From Rubrivivax sp. (GTDB lineage Bacteria > Pseudomonadota > Gammaproteobacteria > Burkholderiales > Burkholderiaceae_C), in the NCBI GenBank assembly GCA_030653505.1, contig JAURZK010000045.1:1-41580 (forward strand): 41,580 bases of DNA. The letters run 5' to 3'. Both the position numbers and the translations under genes were made by a program. Under the pieces are notes generated by a model that ran no database searches, was not told the origin of the DNA, and was given only the letters and a program-made list of their open reading frames with translations. Below are positions 24,241 to 32,800 of the stretch, piece after piece. Numbering within the stretch: the first letter of the stretch is position 1; each line of letters opens with the position of its first letter.

Positions 24241-25482
24241 TCACTGCCCGGTGGATTTGGCGAATTCCGCCGAGTGCTGCTTCACCGTGCTCCAGATCAG
24301 GTCGTTGTAGTCGGCGATCCAGTCCCCCTGCGGGATCCACTTCGAGCCGTCCCACAGTTCGATCCGCGACTTGCCGCCCCCGCCGTGGTCCTTGGCGCTG
24401 ACCGTGAGCGCTGGCAACAGGCCGCCGGCGTCAAAGCCGCGCACGCTCTCCAGACCCTTGCGCATCTTCTCCGCAGTCATCGGGGTCTTGTCGCTCTTCA
24501 CCGCCAGTCGGGCGGCCTCGAAGATGGGCGCGTAGATGGCCAGCCCCGTGGAGTAGTAGATGTCGGAGAGGAACTTGCGATCGCCGTTGCCCTTGCCCTT
24601 GTCGTACAGCTCGCGAATGATGTCTTTCATGATGGGGTTGTCGACGCCGCTGGCTACCGTGGTTGACCGGCGGATGCCCTTGGCGACATCGTTACCGATA
24701 TTGTTCAGGTCTGTTTCGTTGAACCAGTTCACGGTGACCATCTTGTCCAGCGATATGCCGTTGCGCTTGGCCTCCTTCGACGCGACCACGTGCATGGCCG
24801 AGAACGCCCAGTGCACGATCAGGTCGGGCTGGAAACGGCGCATCTGCGACCAGGCAGACGACTGGTCGCTGCCCGGCAGCGGGTAAGGGAACAACTGGAG
24901 CTCAAAGCCCTCACGCTTCTGCAGTTCCTGCATCACCGGAATCGGTTCTTGCCCGAACGGGTAGTCGATGTACAGGAATGCGATCTTCTTGCCCTTCAGG
25001 TTGCCGCCGGACTGCTTCTTGAAGTGGCTGACAATGTTGGCGGCCTGGCCCCAATAGGTCGGGCCGAGCGGGAAGATCCACTTGAACACCTCGCCATCCA
25101 CCGCATCGCCACGGCCGACGAGTGCCTGGACCATCACCTTGCCGTCCTTCATCGCGCGTGGCAGCACGGCTCGCGACACCGGCGTGGACAGCAAATCGAC
25201 GGTCAGCGCCTGGTCCTTCACCTTTTCGTAGCACTCGATCCCGCGCTGCGGCTCGTTGCCATGGTCCTGGACGATGATCTCGATTGGATTGCCTTCGATG
25301 CCCCCCTTCAGGTTGAGCACCGCGGCATAGTCGCGCACCGCCTGCACGACCTGCGGCGTGATGAAGGTGTAGGCCTTGGTCAGGTCGTAGCACAGCGCGA
25401 AGCGAAGGGTTTCGGCGTGCGCGGGCATGGCTCCGAGCAGCACGGCGGCCGCGCCGAGCATCAGCTTGAGTTTTCGGTACAT
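24241..25482 (-). CDS. ABC transporter periplasmic substrate-binding protein (Liv type), copy 2
   Basis: A 413-residue periplasmic binding protein. Its signal peptide is about residues 1-23 (GAMPAHA), followed by ETLRFALCYDLTKAYTF. ATG 25482 is preceded by AGGAG. It is homologous along its whole length to copy 1 at 22934-24178. Differences cluster in the middle (AFSAMHVVASKEAKRNG here against SFSPLNPITFREMQRNG), a region likely to line the ligand cleft. Lying directly after livM and before the hairpin, it is probably the most highly expressed of the set. Confidence 0.92.
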   Translation of the reverse strand: MYRKLKLMLGAAAVLLGAMPAHAETLRFALCYDLTKAYTFITPQVVQAVRDYAAVLNLKGGIEGNPIEIIVQDHGNEPQRGIECYEKVKDQALTVDLLSTPVSRAVLPRAMKDGKVMVQALVGRGDAVDGEVFKWIFPLGPTYWGQAANIVSHFKKQSGGNLKGKKIAFLYIDYPFGQEPIPVMQELQKREGFELQLFPYPLPGSDQSSAWSQMRRFQPDLIVHWAFSAMHVVASKEAKRNGISLDKMVTVNWFNETDLNNIGNDVAKGIRRSTTVASGVDNPIMKDIIRELYDKGKGNGDRKFLSDIYYSTGLAIYAPIFEAARLAVKSDKTPMTAEKMRKGLESVRGFDAGGLLPALTVSAKDHGGGGKSRIELWDGSKWIPQGDWIADYNDLIWSTVKQHSAEFAKSTGQ

Positions 25483-25529
25483 GGTGGTCTGCTCCTGTGG
25501 AGTGGTGGGGGTTGGAGGGTTAAGAGCCG

Positions 25530-26603
25530 CTATTTGCGGGCGTAGCCGAACGGCCAGAAAATGAGGTAGTTGCGCATGTTCGTGTAGATCTTGGCCAGGC
25601 CCAGAGGTTCGAACAGTAGAAACCCGATGATCAGAATCCCGTAGAGGAAGCTCGGGATGTGGGCCAGCAACTCGATGCCGATCTTCAGGTCCATCGCCTG
25701 CGCACCTGCGAAGATCAGGTTGGCCACGATGCCGGGCAGCAGCAGGATGAACGCGACGCCGAAGTAGCAGCCGATGACGCTGCCCAGGCCGCCCACGATC
25801 ACCATGGCCAGCACCTGGATCGACACGTTCACGGCGAACTGTTCCGGCGTGACGGCGTGGTAGAAGGTAAAGATGAGAATGGCGCCGCTGATGCCGCCGA
25901 TGAAGGACGACATCGCAAACGCCACCAGCTTGTAATAGAAGCTGTTGACGCCGATGACCGCGGCGGCAAAGTCCTTTTCGCGCACCGCCACCAGCGCCCG
26001 GCCGAGACCGGTGCGGCGCAGGTTGAGCATGAAGATGGTGACGAGCACGCACCAGACCAGCACGACGTAGTACAGCCCGGCGTCGGACGTGACCTCCATG
26101 CCCAACAGTCGCAGCGGCGGTGCCTGGATCGTGGCCTGCGTGCCGCCGCTGACGGCCGGCACCTTGTTGATCACCCAGTCCATCACAAACTGCAGGGCCA
26201 GCGTGCTGAGCGCCAGGTACAGGCCGCGAACACGCAGCGCCGTGATCGCGAAGGCACAACCGATAAGCGTGGCGACCGCGCCCGCGAGCACGATGGCGAT
26301 CTCGAAGGGGATGCCGTTGCGCGTGGCATGGACAGCGGTGTACGCGCCGATGCCCATGATGGCGGCGTAGCCGAAGTGGAACTGCCCGGCCCAGCCGAGG
26401 ATGAGGTTGAGCCCCAGCGCCGCAGCCGTCCAGATGAGCCACGGCAAGACGTAGCTCTTCATGTACAGCGAACTCAGCAGCAGCGGCGCCGCCACGGCCA
26501 GTGCCAGCAGTATGGCGAGCTGCCAGCGATCGAAGGGGATGGGGAACAGCTGCCGGTCACCACGGTAGGTGGTGTGGTGGATGCCTGCTTGACGGTAGAA
26601 CAT
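25530..26603 (-). CDS. livM: ABC transporter permease LivM
   Basis: A 357-residue permease with about eight to ten hydrophobic segments. The family signature GLNLILGWAGQFHFGYAAIMGIGAYT lies near residues 64-89, and the cytoplasmic coupling region RTGLGRALVAVREKDFAAAVIGVN is clear. ATG 26603 starts MFYRQAG; an upstream in-frame start at 26645 would overlap livH and is unlikely. It forms the membrane channel with LivH in the inner membrane. The gene lies four bases after livH, so the two are co-translated. Confidence 0.92.
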   Translation of the reverse strand: MFYRQAGIHHTTYRGDRQLFPIPFDRWQLAILLALAVAAPLLLSSLYMKSYVLPWLIWTAAALGLNLILGWAGQFHFGYAAIMGIGAYTAVHATRNGIPFEIAIVLAGAVATLIGCAFAITALRVRGLYLALSTLALQFVMDWVINKVPAVSGGTQATIQAPPLRLLGMEVTSDAGLYYVVLVWCVLVTIFMLNLRRTGLGRALVAVREKDFAAAVIGVNSFYYKLVAFAMSSFIGGISGAILIFTFYHAVTPEQFAVNVSIQVLAMVIVGGLGSVIGCYFGVAFILLLPGIVANLIFAGAQAMDLKIGIELLAHIPSFLYGILIIGFLLFEPLGLAKIYTNMRNYLIFWPFGYARK

Positions 26604-26607
26604 GGAA

Positions 26608-27495
26608 TCAGATCCTCTGGATGTCTTCGCGGCCGAACAGGCCATGCGGGCGGATCAGGATGGTCAGCACCAGCGTCGCGGCGACCACGAGTTCGCGGCT
26701 GCCGCCGCCGACCAGGCGGTCGAGGTAGCCTGAGGCCACGCCCTGGAACATGCCCAGCAGCAGGCCGGCGACGATGGCGCCGCCGATGCTGTCCAGCCCG
26801 CCCAGCACGGCCACGGCGATGCCCATCAGCAGCAGTTGCGACAGCGACTGGTCCACCCCCTGGATCGATCCCCACAGCGCGCCGGCTATGGTGGCCACGA
26901 CCGCTGACATCGCCCAGGACAGCGCAACGCCGCGTTCGACCGAGATGCCGACCGACCACGACGCCGTGTAGTCGTCGGAGATCGCCCGCAGCACGATGCC
27001 CATGCGGGTGCGGAAGAACAGCACGAAGAAGCCGAACAGCAGCAAGGCCACGCCGCCGCCGACCAGGTAGCTGCGGTTGATCAGCACGTCGCCCAGAAAG
27101 AGCGGGTCCGAGGAGATCGGCAACGGCAACACCCGGTTGGTACCGCCCCAGACGACGAGCGCTGCTGCCCGCACGAAGATGTCGAGCGCCAGCGTCATCA
27201 TCAGGATCATCACCAGCGGCCGGCCTGCAAGCCGGCGCAGCGCCACGCGTTCGATGCCCATGCCGATCAGGAACATCAGCACCATCGCGACCGGCAAGGC
27301 CACCCACATCGGCGCCTTCAAGGCCTCGAAGACGGCCAGCGCGACGAAGGCGCCGAGCATGGCCAGCGCCCCCTGCGCCAGGTTGGGCACCGAAGACGAC
27401 TTGTAGATGAGCACGATGCCCAGTGCGACCAGCGAATACATCAGGCCCGACAGGGCGCCGTTGATGGCCAGTTCGAGGAAGAGTGACAAGTCCAT
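26608..27495 (-). CDS. livH: ABC transporter permease LivH
   Basis: A 295-residue permease with LINGALSG-type N terminus (ELAINGALSGLMYSLVALG), SVPNLAQGALAMLGAF, and the coupling helix RTRMGIVLRAISDD. GSIQGVDQSLSQLLLMGIAVAVLGG is the conserved region near the C terminus. ATG 27495 is used; TTG 27501 is in frame and closer to a GAGGAA ribosome-binding site, so it could be the true start, overlapping the end of the upstream ligase gene. It pairs with LivM. Confidence 0.92.
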   Translation of the reverse strand: MDLSLFLELAINGALSGLMYSLVALGIVLIYKSSSVPNLAQGALAMLGAFVALAVFEALKAPMWVALPVAMVLMFLIGMGIERVALRRLAGRPLVMILMMTLALDIFVRAAALVVWGGTNRVLPLPISSDPLFLGDVLINRSYLVGGGVALLLFGFFVLFFRTRMGIVLRAISDDYTASWSVGISVERGVALSWAMSAVVATIAGALWGSIQGVDQSLSQLLLMGIAVAVLGGLDSIGGAIVAGLLLGMFQGVASGYLDRLVGGGSRELVVAATLVLTILIRPHGLFGREDIQRI

Positions 27496-27497
27496 GG

Positions 27498-29441
27498 TCA
27501 AAGATTCCTCAGCACCAGGTTGCGTTCGATCACGCCGGTGTCACCGGTGTCGTAGGTGATCTGCGCCTTCATGACGATCGAGTCGTCACCGGCATAGAGC
27601 GCCTGGATGACGGATGCGTAGCGTTCTTCGATGACGTTGCGTCGCAGCTTGCGCGTGCGCGTGATCTCGCCGTCGTCGGGGTCGAACTCCTTGTGCAGGT
27701 CGACGAAGCGCCGGATACGCAGCCCCTCGGGTAGAGCCTCGTTAAGGCGCCGGATCGCGCTGGCCACCAGCTCGCACACCTCGGCCTTCTGCGACAGGTC
27801 GGCGTACGAGATGTAGGGAATGCCGCGCACCTCGGCCCAGTGACCGACGGCGTCACCATCGATACACACCATCGCGCAGAGGAAGTCACGCCCGGTCCCG
27901 AGCACGGCCACGTCCTTGATGTACGGGCTGAACTTGAGCCGGTTCTCGATGTAGTTCGGGATGTAGCGCTCGCCCTTGGCGGTGTGCACGACTTCGGACA
28001 CCCGGCCGAGCACGACCAGGTGGCCGTTGGGTTCGACGTAGCCTGCGTCACCGCTCTGCAGCCAGCCGTCGATGAGGGTCTTGCGCGTCGCTTCCTCGTT
28101 CTGGAAGTAGCCGCTGAAGACGCTCTCCGAGCGCAGCAGGATCTCGCCGTCGTCGGCAATCTTCGCCTCCACGCCCGGCAGCGGTCGGCCCACCGTGTGC
28201 AGGCGCACTTCGTCGGCGGCCTGCACGGCGTTGAACGCACTGCTCTCGGTCTGCCCGTAGAGCTGGCGCAGGTTGATGCCCAGCGCTCGGTAGAAAAGGA
28301 AGGTGTCCTCCCCCATCGCCTCGCCGCCAGTCAATGCCACACGCATGCGGCTCAGCCCGAACTGGTCCTTCAGAGGCCCGAACACCAGGATCTCGCCCAG
28401 CCGGCATTGCAGGCGCTGCATTGCAGTCGGGGTCTTGCCATCGAGCTTCAGCCGTTCGACGGCGACCCCGACGTCAATGAAGTGGTCGAAGACGCGCTTC
28501 TTCAGGGGTGTGGAGTCTTCCATGCGAACCCGGATCGAGGTCAGCATGTTGTCCCAGCTGCGCGGGGCGGCGAGGTAGAGCGTGGGCGCGATCTCGCGCA
28601 GGTTGCGCAGCACGGTTTCCGAGCGTTCCGGAATGTTGATGGTGAAGCGCAGCGCGACGCCCGCGGCCATGGTGACGGCGAAGTCACCGATCCAGGCCAT
28701 CGGCAGGTAGGCCAGGATGTGCTCGCCCCAGCCGAAGACCTTGCCTTGGTGGGCGTTGCGCACGCCGGCGAGCACGTTGCGCTGCTGCAGCACCACGCCC
28801 TTGGGCTTGCCGGTGGTGCCCGACGAGTGCACGAACACCGCCGGGCCATCGGGTACCGCCCGGTTGATCAGATCGTTGCGCAGCTGCGCTTCGTTGCGCA
28901 GGCGGGTGGCGCCGGCTTCGCGCAGCTGGTCCCACGAGGACAGACCATCGACCTTGTAATGGTTCAGGCCGCGCGGGTCGTCGTAAATGATGTACCGCAG
29001 CGACGGCGCGTTCTCGCGCAGTTCCAACAGCTTGTCGACCTGCTCCTGGTCCTCGGCCAGCGCAAAGCGCGCCTGCGCTTCGCTGGCGAAATGCAGCACC
29101 TCCTCGGGCGTGGCGTCGGGGTAGACCGGCATCGCATAGCCCTTGAGCGCGCCGGCGGCCAGCATGCCCAGGTACAGGCGAACGCGGTTGTCGCCCAGCA
29201 CCAGCATCGAGTCACCGGCTGCAAAACCCAACTGTTCGAGGCCGGCCGCGATGGACAGCACCTCGTCGAGCACTTGCTGCCAGGTGAATTCCTGCCAGAT
29301 GCCGAGCGCCTTCTCGCGCATGGCGATCTCACGCCCATGGCTGCCGGCGTTGATGGCCAGCAGCCGGGTCAGGGTGGTCTGCGGGTTCAGGTCCCACTGC
29401 CGCGCCGGGGCCGCAGCGTGGGCGAGGTCTTCACGCTGCAT
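27498..29441 (-). CDS. Long-chain-type AMP-forming acyl-CoA synthetase
   Basis: A 647-residue ANL ligase of the long-chain/FadD15-like group. The P-loop is VFVHSSGTTGKPKGVVLQQ, and LYGQTES, YVEPNGHLVVLGR and the late lysine region ITRTRKLRRN are present. ATG 29441 overlaps the end of livG by eleven bases; the frame is open further upstream but inside livG. The gene sits in the middle of the transporter operon, between livG and livH, an arrangement known in betaproteobacterial catabolic clusters, where the imported acid is trapped at once as its CoA ester. The substrate is probably hydrophobic. Confidence 0.92.
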   Translation of the reverse strand: MQREDLAHAAAPARQWDLNPQTTLTRLLAINAGSHGREIAMREKALGIWQEFTWQQVLDEVLSIAAGLEQLGFAAGDSMLVLGDNRVRLYLGMLAAGALKGYAMPVYPDATPEEVLHFASEAQARFALAEDQEQVDKLLELRENAPSLRYIIYDDPRGLNHYKVDGLSSWDQLREAGATRLRNEAQLRNDLINRAVPDGPAVFVHSSGTTGKPKGVVLQQRNVLAGVRNAHQGKVFGWGEHILAYLPMAWIGDFAVTMAAGVALRFTINIPERSETVLRNLREIAPTLYLAAPRSWDNMLTSIRVRMEDSTPLKKRVFDHFIDVGVAVERLKLDGKTPTAMQRLQCRLGEILVFGPLKDQFGLSRMRVALTGGEAMGEDTFLFYRALGINLRQLYGQTESSAFNAVQAADEVRLHTVGRPLPGVEAKIADDGEILLRSESVFSGYFQNEEATRKTLIDGWLQSGDAGYVEPNGHLVVLGRVSEVVHTAKGERYIPNYIENRLKFSPYIKDVAVLGTGRDFLCAMVCIDGDAVGHWAEVRGIPYISYADLSQKAEVCELVASAIRRLNEALPEGLRIRRFVDLHKEFDPDDGEITRTRKLRRNVIEERYASVIQALYAGDDSIVMKAQITYDTGDTGVIERNLVLRNL

Positions 29442-30228
29442 GCTGTTGGGCCTTTCCGAGATAGGCTTCGATGACGCGCGGGTTGGCGACCACGTCGCGC
29501 GGCACACCGGTGCCGATGACTTCGCCGTAATTCAGGGCCATGATGCGGTCGCAGATGCCGATCACGACATCCATGTGGTGTTCGATCAGCAGCACCGTGA
29601 TGCCGCGTTCGTCGCGCGCGTCGAGGATGAAGCGTGCCATGTATTCCTTCTCCTCCTGGTTCATGCCTGCCATCGGTTCGTCCAGGATCAGGAAGGTCGG
29701 CTCGGCAACCAGCGCGCGGGCCAGTTCCACCCGCTTCTTCAAGCCGATGGGCAGTGTTTCCACCGGCTCGTCGCGCACGCCCTGAAGTTGCAGGAATTCG
29801 ATCGTTTCCTCGCACAAGCGGCGGTGCGAGATTTCCTCGGGCTGGCTCAGCCACCAGTACAGCGCCGTCTTGACGACACCGGGGTTCAGGTGCACATGGC
29901 GGCCGAGCAGGATGTTCTCGAGCGCCGACATGCCGTTGAACAGCGCCAGGTTCTGGAAGGTGCGCGCGACATGCTGCCGCGCCACCTTGTGCGGCTTCAT
30001 GCCGGTGATCTCGGTGCCGTTCAGCAGGATGCGCCCCTTCTGCGGCGGGTAGAACCCGGTGACGGCATTGACCAGCGTTGTCTTGCCGCTGCCGTTAGGG
30101 CCGACCAGGCCGAAGATCTCGCCGCGGTTGATGCGCAAGTCCACGCCGGTCACGGCCACCAAGCCACCAAAGCGGCGCTCGATGCCCTGGCACTCAAGGA
30201 CCGGTACGGCCTCGTTGGCAGACTTCAC
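29431..30228 (-). CDS. livG: ABC transporter ATPase LivG
   Basis: A 265-residue ABC ATPase. Walker A is GPNGSGKTT, the signature is LPIGLKKRVELARAL (the LivG form of LSGGQ), Walker B is FLILDEPMAGMN, and the switch His is in LLIEHHMDVV. It starts with GTG 30228, preceded by AAGGGA. It is the first gene of operon C, and an operator-like motif lies 25-41 bases before it. It works with LivF at the cytoplasmic face of LivHM. Confidence 0.93.
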   Translation of the reverse strand: MKSANEAVPVLECQGIERRFGGLVAVTGVDLRINRGEIFGLVGPNGSGKTTLVNAVTGFYPPQKGRILLNGTEITGMKPHKVARQHVARTFQNLALFNGMSALENILLGRHVHLNPGVVKTALYWWLSQPEEISHRRLCEETIEFLQLQGVRDEPVETLPIGLKKRVELARALVAEPTFLILDEPMAGMNQEEKEYMARFILDARDERGITVLLIEHHMDVVIGICDRIMALNYGEVIGTGVPRDVVANPRVIEAYLGKAQQHAA

Positions 30229-30252
30229 GTTGCTATCCCTTGCAGATTGATA

Positions 30253-30269
30253 ACCTGCCTAATGTTAGG
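30253..30269 (-). promoter_or_regulatory. Operator-like motif upstream of livG
   Basis: Read on the minus strand it is CCTAACATTAGGCAGGT, 11 of 17 matches to the motif at 15082-15098 with the first half-site CCTAAC perfect. It also forms its own near-perfect 14-bp palindrome GCCTAATGTTAGGC (30257-30270, one mismatched pair). It would place a regulator close to the transcription start of operon C. It is weaker than the sites at 3554 and 15082. Confidence 0.45.
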
Positions 30270-30423
30270 CGCTTTCTTGTACTTGGTCGGCATTGAATGT
30301 CTCCGGGCCCCCGAGTCGGAGCCATTCTTCTGCGGTTCTGCTTGCGATCTACCGCACACGACCCGCGGGGAGGCCAAGATCACCCCGCCAAACGCCGGCT
30401 CGCAAGTTGTTGCAGGTCGTAGT

Positions 30424-30440
30424 TCTAACAAGCGTTCGGC
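30424..30440 (+). promoter_or_regulatory. Operator-like motif upstream of the MmgE/PrpD gene
   Basis: The sequence TCTAACAAGCGTTCGGC has CTAAC and GTTCG half-sites four bases apart, 11 of 17 matches to the motif at 15082-15098. It lies about 150 bases before the start codon at 30590. It is the weakest of the five sites together with the one at 30253. Confidence 0.35.
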
Positions 30441-30589
30441 AGAGCGTCAATGGACACTTACCCTCTGGTGCGCGAGCCTAGGCCACCTAGAGTGCGCTGC
30501 GATCCGCGCATTCCCTGATTGGCCACGCATCTGGAGACGGAAGCACGTGCAACCCCTTAGGCGCACGCAGCGGATCGAGGAGACTCTTC

Positions 30590-31945
30590 ATGTCGCTTGG
30601 ACAAGACCTTGGCCGATTTGTTGCCGACCTCGACCTGACGCAGGTTCCGCCACCCGTCGTCGAGAAGGCCCGCACCTGCCTGCTCAACGGCTACGGCATC
30701 GCGCTCGGCGGGCACGCCACGCCGTTCGCGCCGGTGGCGCGGCGCGCGGCACTGGCGCTCGACGGCGAGCGCAGCGGCGGCGCCACCTTGCTCGGCGACG
30801 GTCGCAAGACCTCGGTCGACGGCGCCGCCCTGGCCAACTCGGCGCTGTTCCACGGCCGCGCCCAGGAAGACACCTGCGGTGCCGGGCACTTCGGCACCAT
30901 CATGATTCCGCTGCTGACGGCGCTGGTCGAGGCGCGCGGCCTGCCGGTGGCGCGCATGCTGTCGGCGCTGATCGCCGGCTACGAGGTCGGCGGCCTGCTC
31001 GAATCGGCGTACGGGCCGAAGACGACACCGGCCGGGCTCCGCGCATCGCCGCTCTACGGCACATTGGCCGCGGCTGCGGCCAGCGCCCACCTGCTCGGCC
31101 TGGACGCCGAACGCAGCGCGGCGGCGCTGGCGAATGCGGCCTCGTTCACCGGCGGCATGCTGCAGTCGTTCGCCGACGGCACCGACGAATGGCGCTACCA
31201 GGTCGGCGTCGCCGCGCGCAACGGGCTGGTCGCCACCGAACTCGCGCGTGCCGGGTCGCGCTCGGCGCCAGGCGCTTTCGAGGGCCGCTCGGGCTTCGTC
31301 AAGGCGTTCGCGCGCAGCGACTGCGACGTGCCTGCGCTGCTGGCGCGGTTGGGCAAGGAGTGGTCGGTTCAGCGAGTCACGTTCAAGCCGTTCCCGGTGT
31401 GCGCCTTCAACCAGACCCCGGTGACCGGCGCGCTGATCCTGCGCGACAGGCTCGCAGGGCGTGCCTTGCAGCAGGTGCGCGTGCGCATGAATCCGTTCGA
31501 GACCGGCTACGCCGGCATGGACGCCAAGGGCCCGTTCGACTCGATCTCGGGCACGCTGATGAGCATCCCGTTCTGCATCGCGCAGACGCTGCTGCGCGGC
31601 ACGCCGAGCATGGCGGCGATGACGACCTACGACGATGCCGAGGTGAACGCGCTCACCGAGCGCATCGAGCTGGTGACCGACGACACGGTGCCGGTGCTGT
31701 CCTGCGTGATCGAGGCCGAGACCGTCGACGGTGCGCGGGTGCTGCAAGATCAGCGCATGACGGTGGCCGATTTCGCCTACGACTGGGACACCGACTCGAA
31801 GCTGGTGCGGCGCATCGGCGCCGAGACCGGCGTGCCGGCGGCGGCCTACGACCGCATTGAGGCCTTCTGCCGCGAGCCCGAGCGTGCCGGCATCGCGGAG
31901 GTGCTCGCGGCCTTCGCGATGCTGCCCAAGCCGCCGGGCGACTGA
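30590..31945 (+). CDS. MmgE/PrpD family protein
   Basis: A 451-residue MmgE/PrpD protein. N-terminal all-helical domain features include ARTCLLNGYGIALGG and DGAALANSALFHGRAQEDTC, followed by a C-terminal alpha/beta domain after VTFKPFPVCAFNQTPV. Named relatives are 2-methylcitrate dehydratase and cis-aconitate decarboxylase; most catabolic-cluster members are of unknown activity, probably dehydration or isomerisation of a tricarboxylate or hydroxy acid. ATG 30590 has GGAG at 30579-30582. It is transcribed alone and converges with the IpdB-like gene with six bases between, so it is not part of an operon. Confidence 0.88.
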   Translation: MSLGQDLGRFVADLDLTQVPPPVVEKARTCLLNGYGIALGGHATPFAPVARRAALALDGERSGGATLLGDGRKTSVDGAALANSALFHGRAQEDTCGAGHFGTIMIPLLTALVEARGLPVARMLSALIAGYEVGGLLESAYGPKTTPAGLRASPLYGTLAAAAASAHLLGLDAERSAAALANAASFTGGMLQSFADGTDEWRYQVGVAARNGLVATELARAGSRSAPGAFEGRSGFVKAFARSDCDVPALLARLGKEWSVQRVTFKPFPVCAFNQTPVTGALILRDRLAGRALQQVRVRMNPFETGYAGMDAKGPFDSISGTLMSIPFCIAQTLLRGTPSMAAMTTYDDAEVNALTERIELVTDDTVPVLSCVIEAETVDGARVLQDQRMTVADFAYDWDTDSKLVRRIGAETGVPAAAYDRIEAFCREPERAGIAEVLAAFAMLPKPPGD

Positions 31946-31951
31946 AGCAGC

Positions 31952-32800
31952 TCAGGGCAGTCGCGCTGCCGCCTCCCGCTCGTATAGCCGCAGCAGCGCG
32001 TCGCGCCGCGCCGGGCCGCTGGCGAACTCGATGTCGCGCACGCGGTGCGGGTCGATCTGCGTGCGCAGCCGCTGCAGCAGTGCGGCGTCCGGTTTGGCCG
32101 TGTACGGCACGCTGCCCACCGCCACCCCAGCCGGCGTGCGCTCGCGCAGCTGCTCGTGGGTCACGCCGGGGTGGCGGCTCAGGGCGCGCGCGCCGGACGA
32201 CGTGAACTCGAACACCGCGAGGTCGGTGACCATCACCACATGGCCGACACCCGGCGCGTGCGCAGCCAGCGGGTCGGCGACGACGAAGTCGACCGCATCG
32301 ACGAAGCAGCGGCTGTCCTGCTGCGGCAGGTAGACGAGGAAGGGCTGCGCGATCTCGGCCAGTTCGGCCAGCCCCGCCAGGCCCGCGAAGCGGCGCAGGC
32401 GCCCCTGCTTGTCGGCGACGCGCAGGCTGTTGATGCGCCCTTTGGCGTCGATCTGCAGCGGGCGCACGAACTGGCGCACGCGGCCGGCCAGACGCGGCAT
32501 CATCTGGCCGATCCATTCGGGCGCCTCGTAGCGCCGCAGCGCGCCGATCTGGGCGGCGCGTTCGCTGCGGCTCAGGAAAGCGGGGCGCTGGGCGCGGGTC
32601 AGCGTCAGCGCGGCCGGGTCTTCGAGCGCGGGGCCCTGGCCATTCGTGCGCGCCTGCGCAAGCAGCGCGGCGACCTGGTTCAGCGCCGAAGCCAGGCCGA
32701 GCTGGATGACCTCGGCGCGCAGCAGCCAGTCGCTCATGGTGCAGACCATCATCTCGGCCACGTCGGCCGGGGCGGCGCTGTGGATGGTGTCGTCGTTCAT
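31952..32800 (-). CDS. CoA-transferase-family subunit, IpdB-like
   Basis: A 282-residue protein of the family I CoA-transferase beta-subunit fold. Its second half is closest to IpdB of steroid ring catabolism: CFVDAVDFVV, GVGHVVMVTDLAVFEF, SRHPGVTHEQLRERTP and LLQRLRTQIDPHRVRDIEF. The N-terminal part (residues 1-100) is less typical; it has a longer insertion (about 50-90) than I recall for IpdB. IpdAB is not a transferase but hydrolyses a ring carbon-carbon bond of a cyclic diketo-CoA. The start overlaps the IpdA-like stop (ATGA), as for obligate subunits. It is the last gene of operon D. Confidence 0.78.
   Translation of the reverse strand: MNDDTIHSAAPADVAEMMVCTMSDWLLRAEVIQLGLASALNQVAALLAQARTNGQGPALEDPAALTLTRAQRPAFLSRSERAAQIGALRRYEAPEWIGQMMPRLAGRVRQFVRPLQIDAKGRINSLRVADKQGRLRRFAGLAGLAELAEIAQPFLVYLPQQDSRCFVDAVDFVVADPLAAHAPGVGHVVMVTDLAVFEFTSSGARALSRHPGVTHEQLRERTPAGVAVGSVPYTAKPDAALLQRLRTQIDPHRVRDIEFASGPARRDALLRLYEREAAARLP

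Larger units (their letters stand above)
30229..30589. other. 361-bp divergent intergenic region
   Basis: The region separates livG (minus) and the MmgE/PrpD gene (plus). It contains two operator-like motifs, at 30253-30269 near livG and 30424-30440 nearer the PrpD gene. No open frame with recognisable homology and no stable RNA was seen. Its local base composition is less GC-rich than the genes, as expected for promoters. No confident -35/-10 pair could be set on either strand. Confidence 0.6.

Noticed and set aside
21937..30228. Transporter called as an amino-acid importer only
   Set aside because: The Liv family name is kept, but the ligase within the operon and the flanking CoA pathway argue against leucine, isoleucine or valine as the true substrate.
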